Shown piece after piece: positions 13,021-25,486 of a DNA stretch of 64,000 nt. The position numbers and the translations under genes are program-made. How positions within the stretch are numbered: the stretch's first letter is position 1; every line of letters begins with the position of its first letter. Below the pieces are notes generated by a model. That model searched no databases and had not been told where the DNA came from. It saw only the letters and a list, made by a program, of their open reading frames with translations. The stretch comes from Parasponia andersonii (taxonomy: Eukaryota; Streptophyta; Magnoliopsida; Rosales; Cannabaceae): the NCBI GenBank assembly GCA_002914805.1, contig JXTB01000325.1:275401-339400 (forward strand), written 5' to 3'.

Positions 13021-14097
13021 GAATGCTTTCACCATCTAACTTAGAAATTTTTTTGGGCTCTATTATGGTTAAAAGTGGAACAGCTGTTTGATTTCATATT
13101 CTGGTTTTTGTTTGCGTTTGCTTGGAGAAGTGTTTATCTAGAAAGAATAGGTTAAGTTGTTAGGGGGGTCGGATCTTGGTTTGATGTTGAACATAATAAT
13201 TAAATGAGTTGAGCAGAAAAAAAAGATAAATAAATGAGTTAAGCAGAAGTTGTAAATGTAAATAAGGTTTGACTTTAGTTATTTATTAATCTTGATAAAT
13301 AGCACAATGGTTAGCCAGTTTTGCACTTGAGTCCCCTCTTTTTGGGCATTTAACTTCTCAACACATCCGAAGCGTTGCATCGTTCCTCGATCAATTTTTT
13401 ATAAATCTTTCCGTTTTGTGCTTTTAATTAAGCCTTATGAAAAAGAAAAAAGAAAAAATGGAAAAAGTCGCCTACTATTACCTTTCCATAAATAATACCA
13501 GGGACACGATGTCTAAATTTTTACTTACTTTAATACTTTCTTTTTTCAGAAAAGAATTAATTCTTGCTAAGAAAGACTAAATAATGTCTTAGAATTTTTA
13601 TTTTTTATTCTTACTAACAAATTCTCATTTTTATATTACCTTTTTTTAGACTTATATTAGCTAATAGTTCACTTTTTGTACGAAAGACCAAATAATATCT
13701 TAGAATTTCTATTTTTTCTCTTTTTTTTTTTACTATTAGTTTACTTGTAGCTGATCACTTTTAAAACTAATTACCAATTTACTATTAGAAACTATAAACT
13801 AATTGATTTTTGGAAACTAGAAACAAAATTAGTTACTAAAAAACAATAACCATATTGGTTTCCACCATAAATATCATAATTATTTAGCTAATAGAAACTG
13901 AAAACCAAATTAGTTTCTATCATAAACAGTAGAACTATTTAGTTAATTCAATTATTGATTACTAGAAATTAATTTGATTATTGGAAATCAGTTGACAGAA
14001 TTCAAAAACTAATATATATTTTTGTTGCTTTTACTTCAAAAATATAATTACTCAATCTGTGAACTTGATCATATTCTTCTACATTTTTGTTCAATAC
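13021..14097. other. Intergenic DNA, no gene seen
   Basis: AT-rich DNA. From about 13540 it contains short repeated motifs (AGAATTTCTATTTTTT near 13587 and 13703; runs of AACTAATT / TTAGTTTC) that lead into the tandem array to the right. Confidence 0.4.
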
Positions 14098-17000
14098 ATC
14101 ATCTAATTCTTGCTATAGGATATTCTGCAAAAAGATATCACAATAGTTTTTCAGATTTCCACAATGGTTTCTACGAAATTTTTGTGGTTTCCTGTGATTT
14201 ACTTCTACAAGGCATTTTGCAAAAAAAAAACCACAATAGTTTCTAGGAAGTGTTCATGATTTCCTATGATTTACTTATGTACATGACATTTTGCTAAAGG
14301 AAACTAAGCCAGTTTCTGAGAAACCTTTGTGATTTTCTGTAATTTACTCACGTATATCACATTCCGCTAAAATTGGTTTCTAGGAAATTTTTGTGATTTC
14401 CTGTTAAGAAAAAAAGAAGATGACTTATTTACTAAAATGCTACCACGTTTTTAAGCTTCCAAAGTATTTAAAAAAATATCTTAAAAAGTCATACGGAATT
14501 TTTATTATTTTTGAAAGGTTGTAAATTTGGTAATATTTTTTGAAAAATAAATATAAGTGTCCAAAACCCAAAAATAATCTTCATCATCCATACCGAGTGA
14601 AAATTAGAAACTTAAAGATGATAAATTTCTATACAAAATTACAATAAAATTCTCTGATTTATGTCAAAATTTCTATGACACTTCTTTGATAGAAAATAAT
14701 TATAGTAACATTACGGGTCTTAAGGAGATTGAAATATCAATAAAATTTTAACCATCTATGTATATTTTTCTTCTTTAATTTAATATTTTACTAGAAAATA
14801 ATTACATTTGATGAAAATTTAATGGTAAAAAGGTAAATTTTTTTCCAAATTGACACAAAAAATAGGGTATCTTTGTATTTTCATTTTTCTAGAGAGTATT
14901 TTAACCATTTCCAATACATTATGAGGTATAGTAATGCACACACTTTTTTGAATTTTGTTCCAACGTATGCATACTAAAAACACCACTACTTCGTATTTTA
15001 AATATTAAACTTACGTATAAAATATATATTTTTACTATTAATTTTTATTATTTTATTATTCAATTACTCATCATAGAACTTAACTTCATCTTTTAATTTA
15101 TAGTTACTCCTGTTATACATAAATGAACAAATTGATCAAGCGAAAAAATTACAGGTAAAATTTTATTCTTCTATTAATTCTAATTAATACCTCATTCAAC
15201 TCTTGCTGTAGGGCATTATGTAAAAATGATATCGCAATAGTTTTTCAGGAAACTTTTATTGTTTCCTATGATTTGAAAAAGAAACCACAATGCTTTTAGG
15301 AAATTTTTGTGGTTTTCTGTAATTTACTTACGTATTGGACATTCTGTTAAAGGAAATTAAACTAGTTTTAAAGAAATCTTTGTGGTTTTCTGTAATTTAT
15401 TTACGTATATGATATTTTGCTAAAATTAGTTTCTAGGAAACTTTTATGGTTTTTTGTAAAAAAAAAAAAAAAAGAGGAAAAGATGACTTATTTATTAAAA
15501 TGCTATTGCATTTTGTAGCTTCTAAAGTATTTAGAAAAATGTCCTAAAAAGACTGTATGGAATTTTTATTATTTTTGAAAGATTGTAAATTTGGTAATAT
15601 TTTTAAAAAAGTAAATATAAGTATTCAAAACCCAAAAAAAATCTTCATCGTCCATACAAAGTGAAAATTAGAAACTTAGATGATAAATTTCTATACAAAA
15701 TTACAATGAAATTCTCTGATTTATTTCAAAATTTTTGTGACACTTCTTCAATAGAAAATAATTATAGTAATATTACAGGTCTAAAGGAGATTGAAATATC
15801 AATAAAATTTTAACCATCTATGTATATTTTTCTTCTTTAATTTAACCAATTGTGTTGTTTTACTATAAAATAATTAAATTTAATGAAAATTTAATGGTAA
15901 AAATGTAATTTTTTTTTTCCAAATTGACACAAAAATGGGGTATCTTTGTATTTTCATTTTTCTAGAGAGTATTTTAACCATCTCCAATACATTATGAGGT
16001 ATAGTAATGCATGCACTTTTCGAATTTTGTTCCAACCTATGCATGCTAAAAAAATCGCTACTTTGTATTTTAAATATTAATCTTATGTATGAAATATATT
16101 TTTATTCTCCTATTAATTCTAATTAATGCCTCATTCAACTCTTGCTATAGGGCATTCTGCAAAAATGATATCACAATAATTTTTCAGAAAACTTTCATTA
16201 TTTCTTATGATTTGAAAATGAAACCACAATGGTTTATAGGAAACTTTCGTGGTTTCCTAAACTTTTGTGGTTTTCTGTAATTTACTTATGTACACGACTT
16301 TTTACTAAAGGAAACCAACTTAGTTTCAAATTTTTTTAATGATTTCCTATAAAAAAATGACTTGTTTACTAAAATACTACCGCGTTTTTAGCTTCCAAAA
16401 TATTTAGAAAAATACCCTAAAAAGATCATTCAAAATTTTTATTATTTTTGAAATATTGTAAATTTGGTAATATTTTTTAAAAAATAAGTATAAGTGTCCA
16501 AAACCCAAAAAAAAATCTTCATCATCCATCCCGAGTGAAAAGTAGAAACTTAAAGATGATAGATTTCTATACAAAATTATAATGAAATTCGCTGATTTAT
16601 GTCAAAATTTCTGTGACACTTCTTCAATAGAAAATAATCATAGTAATATTACAGGTCTTACAGAGATTGAAATATCAATGAAATTTTAGCCACCTATGCA
16701 TATTTTTCTTCTTTAATTTAACCAATTGTGTTGTTTTACTAGAAAATAATTAAGTTTAATGGTAAAAAAGTAATTTTTTTTTCCAAATTGACACAAAAAA
16801 GAGGTGTTTTTGTATTTTCATTTTTCTAGAGAGTATTTTAACCATGTCTAATGCATATTGTAATGTACGCACTTTTCAAATTTTGTTCCAACATATACAT
16901 GCTAAAAAAAACACTATTTTGTATTTTAAACATTAATCTTGTTTATAAAATATATATTTTTACTATTAATTTTTATTATTTTATTATTCAATTACTCGTT

Positions 17001-17116
17001 ATAAAACTTAACTTTATCTATTAATTTATAATTACTCCTATTATACATAAATGAACAAACTGGTCATGAAAAAAATTACAAATAAAATTTTATTCTCCTA
17101 TTAATTCTAATTAATT
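14098..17116. repeat. Tandem array of three diverged ~1 kb AT-rich units
   Basis: Three consecutive copies of the same ~0.94-1.09 kb unit begin at about 14098, 15191 and 16132. Each starts with CTTGCTATAGG(G)CATT and carries in the same order CACAATAGTTTTTCAG, AGTGAAAATTAGAAACTTA, TTGAAATATCAATAAAATTTTA and AGAGTATTTTAACCAT. The end is marked by TATTAATTCTAATTAAT. The units differ by scattered substitutions and small indels, so the array is not recent. Inside each unit is a ~70-bp sub-repeat built on GTTTCTAGGAAATTTTTGTGGTTTCCTG. No coding frame is seen. The array ends about 125 bp before the MORF8-type gene. Confidence 0.85.
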
Positions 17117-17241
17117 CCAATTTAGTAAGGATGAACTCTTAAATAAATTTTAATAAAAAAAATATACATTATTTTACCTGAAAAATTAACAAATAGAATA
17201 GAGGTGCCATTATTTCGAACTTCAAGGGCAATTTAGGAATT

Positions 17242-20200
17242 ATGGCATATAAAGGGTTCCTAAACCCTCACCCTTCATTTCTAGCGTCTCTCTCACCCAT
17301 TCGTAGGGTTTTCGGTACAGAGCGTTTGAGGTTCTCAATCTCAGCCATGGGGACAACGCATCTATTTCGTTCCCTTCCCAAAACCCTAACCCTAGCCTCC
17401 TTCCTTTCCCGCTCTCTCTCCAATTCGGCCTCTATCTCCACGGTCCAATCTCGTTCTTCCGTCTCTCTCCTCCACCGCCTCCGCCCTCTCGCCGGAGCCA
17501 TCGTCATCCACGGCAGCGTCTCTCCGGCCTCGGCTATTCGATGCTTCTCTTCCAATACGACGTCGTCCTCGCTCAAGGATCCAAACCCTAACTGGTCTAA
17601 CCGGCCCCCGAAGGAGACGATCCTGCTCGATGGCTGTGACTTTGAGCACTGGCTTGTCGTCATGGAACCGCCCGAGGGTGACGTCACTAGGGATGAGATC
17701 ATTGATAGTTACATCAAAACCCTAGCCATGGTGGTTGGAAGGTGACGTTTCCTTAGTTCAGTTTATCATTTTTTGTATTTGTTTATTCTATTGTAATTTC
17801 AGTAATATTTTAATAATTTTTCACTAATTTATTTTGCTGTGTTTAAGGTCTGGTTCATTTTCTGGGTACTTCTGAACATAATTGAGAAACAGCACATGTA
17901 TTCTATTTGTTCTGAAAGTTGAACTTTTTATTCATTTTGAGTTAATTTGTTAGGTTTCAGTGATTTCAAATGTCTGTTTAAGTTTACTAAACTAGTAGTA
18001 GAGTCCGGCCATGGGGTGTTTTTTTGGGATTAATTTCGTGTGTTGTACTTGTTTTTTAGTGATAAAAGTTGGTCTTCAAGTTTTGTGGCCAAGATTAATC
18101 CATGCTTTTGGGGTTTTTAATGTATATATGGAAACATGTATGTGCTTTTTTAATGTGGACATGTGTTCGCTTTTTTTTTTTCTGGGACAAAAACCTTGTG
18201 GCTATGTATGCACAGTTTGGGAAGCTGGGTTGTGCAAGAATGTTTAAGTTTGTTCTCGTTTACCCCAGGTGATGAAGTTTGAGATGATATATGGGTTTTT
18301 ATTCTCTGCCTTTTATGTACTATGTTCTGTCTCCGAGTTGTAGAGTACGGTAGGGCCTTATGTTGAGCTTCGGTTTTTTTACATTTTTTATTATTGGTTG
18401 GAGGCTTGCGGCTGCTTTTGAAGTCTTACTTGTTGTTGTTATATGATAACCTGATAAGTAATAACCTTGAACAAATTTCTAATTGTTAAATTTTCTGTTA
18501 TCTTAATAATGAACATGGTTTATATGGGTCATTTTTATTTTTATTGTTTCTCTTCGCATTTCCATTACAGCGAGGATGAAGCTAGAATGAAGATATACTC
18601 AGTTTCTACTAGGTGCTATTTTGCATTCGGGGCTCTAGTGTCTGAAGAACTTTCTTACAAAATTAAAGGTACATGATTTTGTCTTTATTATGAATTTTAT
18701 TCGCGCATTCTGTATTTCTCATGATTTTTTTGTTCAAATTCTTTCAGAATTGCCTAGAGTGCGCTGGGTCCTCCCTGATTCATACCTGGATGTCAAGAAC
18801 AAAGATTATGGAGGTAAGAATATGATGGACTCTTGTGGTGTTTCAAAACTAATTCAGTTGCATTTGAACCAGTTAATATCTTTGTTCTTTTTATTTGCTT
18901 GGTATTTGGGAAACTATGCATATGAACTGGTGAAGTTCACTAGTTTGTTTGCTAGGTTTAAGAAAATTCTTTCTCAACTGGTATACTGAGTTTGTTGTGA
19001 CCCTTATGTATGTGGTCTGCATTTAAGCTCTTAGAACAATGATGGCGAAAAGCATTGTTGGGTTTGTGTGAGAATATAAAGCTTGCTATGTAGGAATTTT
19101 CAGGATTGTTATATAATCCAAACTTATCTTTCTGTCTCTTTTATCTCCTGTGTTCCTTCTTGGAAAAAAGATGCAGGTAGGCTTGGTCCAAACTTATCTT
19201 TTGCCCTTATATCTCCTGTGTTTCTTTTCTCATCTTCAAAAAAACGTATAGAAATTTAGGTTGGGTGAAATTTAAGTCTTGCGTGAAGTAATCCTAGAAG
19301 CACTCCAAATAGGTTTAAACTTGCAAGGTGAAAAAAAAGGAAAAAAAAAATGAAGAAGCAATAGAGAATGAGCAATGCCATTTTAGATTGTACTCCTTAA
19401 ATGTATCTTTATTTTTTTGTTATTTTATTTTTTAACATGCCTAGTATTATAGTGTGCACTATTCTTTTGCTGATTCTGTTTTAATTTGGCAGGGGAACCT
19501 TTTGTCGATGGTCAAGCAGTTCCATATGATCCCAAGTACCACGAGGAATGGTTAAGGAACAATGCTAGAGCAAATGAGAGAAATAGGCGTAATGACAGAC
19601 CTCGTAATTTTGATAGATCAAGGAACTTTGAGAGGAGGCGGGAAAATATGCAAAATCGAGATTTTCAGAGAGGTGCACCTCCAATACCCAACCAGTCGGT
19701 ACAGAATGCTGGGCCAAATCCCCATGGAATGCCACCTAGCAGCAACATGGGTCCTCCACCTGCCAACATGGGTCCTCCACCTGCCAACATGGGTCCGCCA
19801 CCGCCCAGTAACTATGGTCCGCCTCCCCCCAGTAACTATGGTCCTCCGCCATCCAGCAACTATGGTCCGCCCCAAAACAACACAGGTGGATTTCCCCCCA
19901 ACAACATGACTGGAGTACCCCCAAACAACATGAACCCTCCCACTAACTATGGTGGAATGCCCCCAAGCAACAACTGGGGTGGCGTGCCACCAAACAACTA
20001 TGGAGAAGCACCACCTAGCCTTAATGTGGGACGAATGCCACATAACAACACTGGAGGTGGAGCGCCAAACATGGGAGGAATGCAGAATAATGGTGGATGG
20101 TCTGGTAATGATCCTAACGCACAGTATCAGAATAGCTACACACCCAGCAGAGACATGGGAAATGTGCCTGGTAGAAACTATTCATCTTAGGGAATGCTTC

Positions 20201-20560
20201 GGACAATTTAGCTGTAGATAAGCAAAAATGGCATCCTGTGTTGTTTAGGCTTTACCTTAACAATATTAAGAGAGAAGAACGAGTTTGTTTCAGTCATATT
20301 TTGCGAGCACATTATGCCGAGATACTGTTGGTTTTACCTTCGTGAGTTTTTCGAAGGACTTAAAACTCTGGTTAATTATTTTGTTTGATTTTCATTTATT
20401 TTGTCTTCTTTTTTTCTCAGTCGAATATGAGGTATAGCTTACGTATATGGACCCTGGAAAGTGCACCGATTATTCTCTGTTTCTTTATATGTACCTCCTT
20501 GAGAAATTATGCAATTTGGTATTGAACTTTGATGAAAACAATAAACAACAGAGAAGCGAA
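17242..20560 (+). CDS. MORF8: MORF8/RIP1-type multiple organellar RNA editing factor
   Basis: A MORF/RIP protein, a cofactor that joins PPR proteins in C-to-U editosomes of mitochondria and plastids. It is closest by recall to Arabidopsis MORF8. Coding exons: 17347-17741, 18571-18668, 18748-18813, 19493-20190 (stop). They sum to 1257 nt and 418 aa, with in-phase GT-AG junctions. The N-terminus (MGTTHLFRSLPKTL..., rich in Ser/Arg/Leu and poor in acidic residues) looks like an organellar transit peptide. The MORF box starts at ILLDGCDFEHW (residues 92-102) and runs through DEARMKIYSVSTRCY, VRWVLPDSYLDV, YGGEPFVDG and VPYDPKYHEEW. Then come a basic RNERNRRNDRPRN stretch and a long Pro/Gly/Asn tail with NMGPPPA and NYGPPPPS repeats, as in MORF8. 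An in-frame ATG at 17242 would add 35 residues. Feature ends include an estimated 3'UTR. Confidence 0.93.
19737..19980 (+). repeat. Coding minisatellite in the MORF8-type C-terminal tail
   Basis: About 24-bp units (AACATGGGTCCTCCACCTGCC and AACTATGGTCCGCC types) repeat in frame at about 19743-19875, giving NMGPPPA three times and then NYGPPPPS three times. Looser PPNN(M/Y) units follow. Unit number in this tail is likely to vary between alleles and species. Confidence 0.8.
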
Positions 20561-21515
20561 GGAAATTATAAAATTCCGGAATGGTTGGCACATCAAATCC
20601 TAAAGGGAGTGTTACAGTTTTAGTGAGGAGTGAGACTCTTCCTTTTATCTGTCATTTGGTTCATTGTGTTTGTTTTTCTTTTTGTGTTTTTTTTTTCTTT
20701 TCGTTTTCAGAGATTTCATTCTTCATTAGAACTCAGCTGATTTGGAAAATTTGGAAAGATGTTAGTGTAGAAAATTCCAACTGGGTGTTCGAGTTTGTCA
20801 ATTAATCAAACGAAATTGTGTGAAACTCACTCTCTGTAATACGAACTTGTATGGTAGGATATAAAGAGACGCCTTATCTGCAACTCAAATTTCTGCGTTC
20901 TTACTAGATTTCCAATAAATCATAACGTTTGATTATATGACGTAATTTGGCAATTGAAAAAGAGAAAATTGTGTTACCAGTAAGTATATCCAACGACGTT
21001 AAGAATCCCCCAATAATTTTTGGAACGATTATGAAGTGGCATAGGAACTAAAAAGTCCTACTTGTAAGGATTATGGAGATTCATAAAATGATTCCTCATT
21101 TATTTATGGGTCCTGAGAAAGAATTACTAGCTATAAATAATTATTTGTGTTGTGTTTTTAAGATGCAAACACTCCCAAATTTCGTTTTCAGTCATTAACC
21201 AAACGGTAACTATCATATTACACAGATTTAAAATTCATGCATACGATATTGGATAACAAGTCCCAGTTCTCTAAAAAGCATATCATCAAACAGGTGGTGG
21301 GCATTCTCCAAAATAGAGTAAAACCAGAGGCGAGGAATATATAAACCAAATTTAATATTCTTTTCCCCCCAAAACGAAAACTATGATTCAATTAGTTTTT
21401 TCTAAGCAGATCCGATCCTATCAGTGTCCTATCCACAAGAGTGGTCAACCATGAGTAGGTAAATCCAAAAACAGAGCACCCAGTTCAGTGGCGCAGGCCA
21501 CTGAATAGGCCGCGT
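20561..21515. other. Intergenic DNA, no gene seen
   Basis: AT-rich sequence between the MORF8-type gene and the duplicated enolase-like region. No supportable gene. Confidence 0.4.
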
Positions 21516-22440
21516 GCCTGTCCATTACACTAAATATTTCTTTCACTTGTTTGTTCTTCCACGAAAATGAGAAATCAAGCATTAACAAGATTGACGTAAC
21601 TAGCTAAATTGGCCAGTAAGTTAAAATGGAAAACGAATGTCCAGCATGAGAGGATTATTGATCTCATTAATTTTTGCATAAATAAACCCTCCTTCCTTGA
21701 GTACCATTATCCACTGTTAACTAAATATTGGTATTACGTCTCAAGAAAGGACTTTCGTCATCAAACTTATATTAAGATGCACATATGTAGGAATGTTCTT
21801 AAGAATACGACAAAGCACAGAAAACCTTCGTTCAAAAGCATTAACTTACCTTGTAAATGGGTATGACGGCATCTCATATAGACTCCGAAATACATTCAAG
21901 TATTAGGAGTACTTTAGATAAAAAAGATCTGAGATGTTTTTAACAAAGTTCAAAACCGTATGTTACATTAAACCTTAAAGATTGTGATTTTGTTACTCAT
22001 GGTGTACACTTTTGAAAATGTGATCGAAGAGCTAATCTAAAAGAAGCCAAAGCCCATTAAGTCCTGTTTCCAGTATACACAAGAGAGTGATACTGGCCAC
22101 CAACCTGTTTAACAAAGCTCAACCCAAAATTAATTTAAAAAAAAAAAAAAAACAGTAGCTATTCAACTAAGCAATACCAAAATATGCTCCTGGAAATCAA
22201 GAGTTCCAAGAGCATAACAAACAAAAAATGTACCAATTACTAGTATACGTCAAACATCTTATCTACAATTCTTTCCATATCCCTGCAAATCAAAAGGTGC
22301 ATAGATTATACATGCAAAGAACACGTGTCCAATATACGTCCAATTAGTGGTTACATTCTCTGTTGCCGCCTCCAAATCAATGTTTATAAGCTGCATGCAA
22401 CACCACGTATAAGCACGTAAAGAAAAAAGAACCTAAGCTG
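21516..22440. repeat. 3' flank of enolase-like copy 1 (segmental repeat, copy A)
   Basis: It shares long stretches with 34446-34950 (for example TTGTTCTTCCACGAAAATGA, CTCAAGAAAGGACTTTCGT, AGGAATGTTCTTA, AGATTGTGATTTTGTTAC) and with 44284-44590 (GATACTGGCCACCAA, AACAAAGCTCAACCCAA). A weaker match is at 52170-52500. The shared order shows that the enolase-like gene and its downstream DNA were duplicated together. Confidence 0.85.
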
Positions 22441-22462
22441 AACAACTTATGAAAATCTTAAA

Positions 22463-24785
22463 CTAAAATAGACAAATAAAATACAAAAACCAGGAGAGTT
22501 CAATAAAAGTCCTGACCCCATTACACATATTACAATACTTGTGCTCGTCGATGCATGAAACTCTCGTCTCAATTCGAAATTGGAAAAAAATTAAATAAAA
22601 TAACAAGTGTTCTTTTTTAAAAAAAAAAAAAAAAAAAATCCATAGGTATGTTAAGAAGTTTTCAACAATAATATAAAGTCGCAGAGCATGAATAATTACC
22701 GCCCCAAAACCCACAAAGATATCAGCTACATCTGCGTCCAACTCACAACTGCAACCAAACAGTAAAACCACTCATCAATTGATAGTAGTGAAGACAAACT
22801 ACATATAAACATATTATTTATATTAAAGAACATATGAACCTATAGTGGCCTGCCATAAAAAGTTTCCAACCGGCTTGTTTGGACAATTTCAGAATTTCAC
22901 TGCATTCTGTTATACATCCTAACTGGTTCACCTCTGACCAATAAAGTACAAAGAGGTGTGAGTACTGTTAGTCATAAAGCTCTAATAAAACTATAAATTA
23001 AGAACAAAGATCAATCCCATTGGTACCTCAAGAAGAAGAGAATTAAAAATTTTATTTCGCATTGCCTTTTTAAGCATCTGAAACCATGAATAAGACAGAT
23101 AATTTCTAGACAAGTTACAAAATCGTGTCATGAAATAATAACTATCAGGATAAAAATCATAAATCCAGACCTTTTGGTTGGTCAAAGAAGGATCTCCCCT
23201 AACTACTCGTATTATATCTTCGCTGTGTATTGCTGTAATATCACGCCCGAGCTCCATCTCATCGGCTAGCGTCTGAAACCATGAATAAGAATGATAATAT
23301 CAATTGAGATACATTTATCAGACATCAAAATTGAAACACAAACACACAAGTTACAAAATCTGTCATCAAAATCATAAATCTAGACCATTCGGTTGGTGAA
23401 AGAATGTTCTCCCTTACATACTTTGTCTGAATTCTTTAATGTTGTCGTATCTGCTCTCTATTGAATCATAGTGCACGATATGCACAGACTTGGTTAGCTC
23501 AATGTAGTGCTCCAAACTGTCTTGGTGAAAGGGATTTTTTATAAACACAATGGGCGAATCGATCACCAAACGGCGAAACGATGAATAATCATCCTTGTTC
23601 TATAGCAATAATTTAATTAAAAAAAAAAAGACAAAGTTAGCATATTTTAAGTGTAACCAAAAATAAATAAATAAAACAAAAACAACACCACCAAATGGAG
23701 GACAGCCAGATGACCAATCTGTCATAACAGGACTAGGTCAAGAATGGCTCAAAGTCTCAAACATCAAGGGGAAAAGACCACCTACCATAGATATCTTGGA
23801 TCCACAAAATTCCACTCCAATGCGAATCTAAAACATATAACCATTTTGTAAACCTTTCAAAAATTGCTATTAATTTTTGGTATCATCAAAGATTATTTAT
23901 ATATTTGGTTTGGGACAAAAATAAAATGGAACAGAAATTAACACAATCTGTGTATAAACCAGCATCATCATCAATGACCTTCAAAAGCAACTCCGCAGCT
24001 TTCTCCATCTACCAAATTTACACACAAAAAATATATATTTTAATAAGACTGTAAGTTGAAAAAAAAAAAAAAAACATATGGGGAGTAGTATTGAGTTGAA
24101 CTAAACTTCCCAAGCAATAAGGGGAGAACAAATTCGTTAAAAAAATCAAGACCCTAACAAAATGGCAGCAGCAGGAGGTATCAGTACATCAATATATATT
24201 TATTGACTATAGACAAGAACAACACAACACAAAAATATAATAGAGAAATGACAACTCACTGTGAACAAAGGACCTCGCTGTGCAACGGTTTTTAAAAATA
24301 AAATCACAAAACATAAAATAACAAAACGTAAAAAAATTTACTTTTAATGTGCCCTTATAATAATAAGCCAACAACATAATCACACACCAAAAAAAAAAAA
24401 AAAAACTAGACATGACAGGGATCCTGTTTTAAGTGATAAATCGCTCAGAGTCAAGTCAACCTGCAGCCATAAATTAATTAATTCTATTAAAATGACATAA
24501 TATATAAAACGTTTTCTCTTACAAAAAGCAAATATGTATATGTGAAATTTGGAACCATGATTATGGGAACGCTACGGCCATCTGAGGTTAGGCTAGTCAC
24601 CACTCTTGAGATGGTCAATTTCTTTGCCTGCGTAGTAGACTTGAAGAAAAAGAAGAAGAAGAAGAAGAAACCATTAGCTAACTTAAGAAGAATAGAGAAA
24701 AGAAGTTGAAAAGCACCCTGAAAAAATCGTACAAACGAACCTCATTCTCTTTCACATCAGCACCTGATGATGCCACCTCCGCCAT
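22463..24785 (-). pseudogene. Enolase-like gene, copy 1: decayed N-terminal part, open 225-aa barrel half
   Basis: N-terminal exons: 24741-24785 (MAEVASSGADVKENE), 24556-24639 (over the enolase DSRGNPTVE region), about 24406-24460 (VDLTLSDLS for VDVTLSDG), about 24107-24153 (NEFVLPLLLGK for NSIIGPALIGK). The frame cannot be carried on from there, and exons for the middle of enolase are missing. From ATG 24008 eight exons stay in phase: 23943-24008, 23786-23827, 23422-23599, 23171-23265, 23027-23077, 22840-22931, 22700-22748, 22463-22567, giving 225 aa. Enolase blocks are plain: SPIVFIKNPFHQDSLEHY (family YPIVSIEDPFDQDDWEHY), LLLEVNQLG (LLLKVNQIG), MAGHYSCELDADVADIFVG ([20 protein letters not shown]). 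The metal-binding Glu of IEDPF is Lys and the catalytic Lys of LLLKVNQIG is Glu, so enolase activity is not expected. It is either a pseudogene or a non-catalytic relative; the sequence alone does not decide. Confidence 0.8.
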
Positions 24786-24922
24786 TGAAGAATCACAACC
24801 TTAATCAGCTTGAGTTTTAGAGAATACACCTGATCATGCCGCCCATTGGAGAGAGAGAGAAACCACAGAACCGATTGGTTTGTTTTAATGAAAATAAAAA
24901 CATTATTATTAGGATTTCCTCC
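24786..24922 (-). promoter_or_regulatory. Truncated upstream region of enolase-like copy 1
   Basis: It matches the DNA upstream of copy 2 (about 51200-51290: CAATCACAAC, TTTCAGAGAATA, GATTGGAGA). It is cut at 24922 by the copia element, so only 137 bp of the original upstream DNA remains next to the ATG. The remainder should resume at 30215. Confidence 0.6.
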
Positions 24923-25486
24923 TGTTGAACAAATCAACAATTGTGGCTCACTAACCAGCCGCAATAGAAACAGTGAAAAAGCACCCGCAATAAGAAAAGT
25001 AAAAGCCGTAATAAGAATAATAAAAAGGGTAGCCGCAATAAGAATAGTAAAAAAGGCGGCCACAATAATAATAGTGAAAAGAGCAATCATAATAGCAATA
25101 GAACACTACTTTTCAAGTTCTATAAATACGGAGGGCTTCATCACTTGTTTTGTATCCCATTCTAAATTCTCTTCCTTTCTAAGAGAGAATTCAGGCCTAA
25201 GAATTCCTCTTAGTGTTCCACTTGTTTTCTCCTAAATTGTTTAGAGATAGCTTTTTCTCCTATTTCAAGAGGGAGGTTCATTTGTTCACTCATTGTATTT
25301 AGAGAGAAGTGAGTTGTAATCTCCTTTTCATAGTGAAATTCTTCACAGCCTTATCTATAGACGTAGCCTAAATTGGGTGAACCACGTTAATTCTTTTGTG
25401 TACCTTATTTTTTTCATTTTATCCAAATTTTCTCAACTCGTATTTTAGCTGTGTGTTATCGCTTCCACAAAGCCGATCTCCTAACA
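24923..25486 (+). repeat. 5' LTR of the copia element, with U3 tandem repeats
   Basis: The U3 part (about 24957-25105) is a run of ~20-bp units of the form GCCGCAATAAGAATAGTAAAA. Repeated U3 boxes are known from TNT1-type elements. A TATA box CTATAAATACGG lies near 25119, and an R-U5 motif GACGTAGCC ... GAACCACGTTAATT near 25360-25392. The LTR ends CTAACA at 25486. Confidence 0.85.

Noticed and set aside
19618-20043. Long minus-strand frame opposite the MORF8-type last exon (141 codons)
   Set aside because: It is the complement of the proline/glycine repeat tail. The plus-strand frame is the conserved one.
24752-25090. Hydrophobic minus-strand frame of 112 codons
   Set aside because: It runs through the copia LTR U3 repeats and the first exon of the enolase-like copy. 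The isoleucine-rich sequence comes from the AT-rich tandem units.
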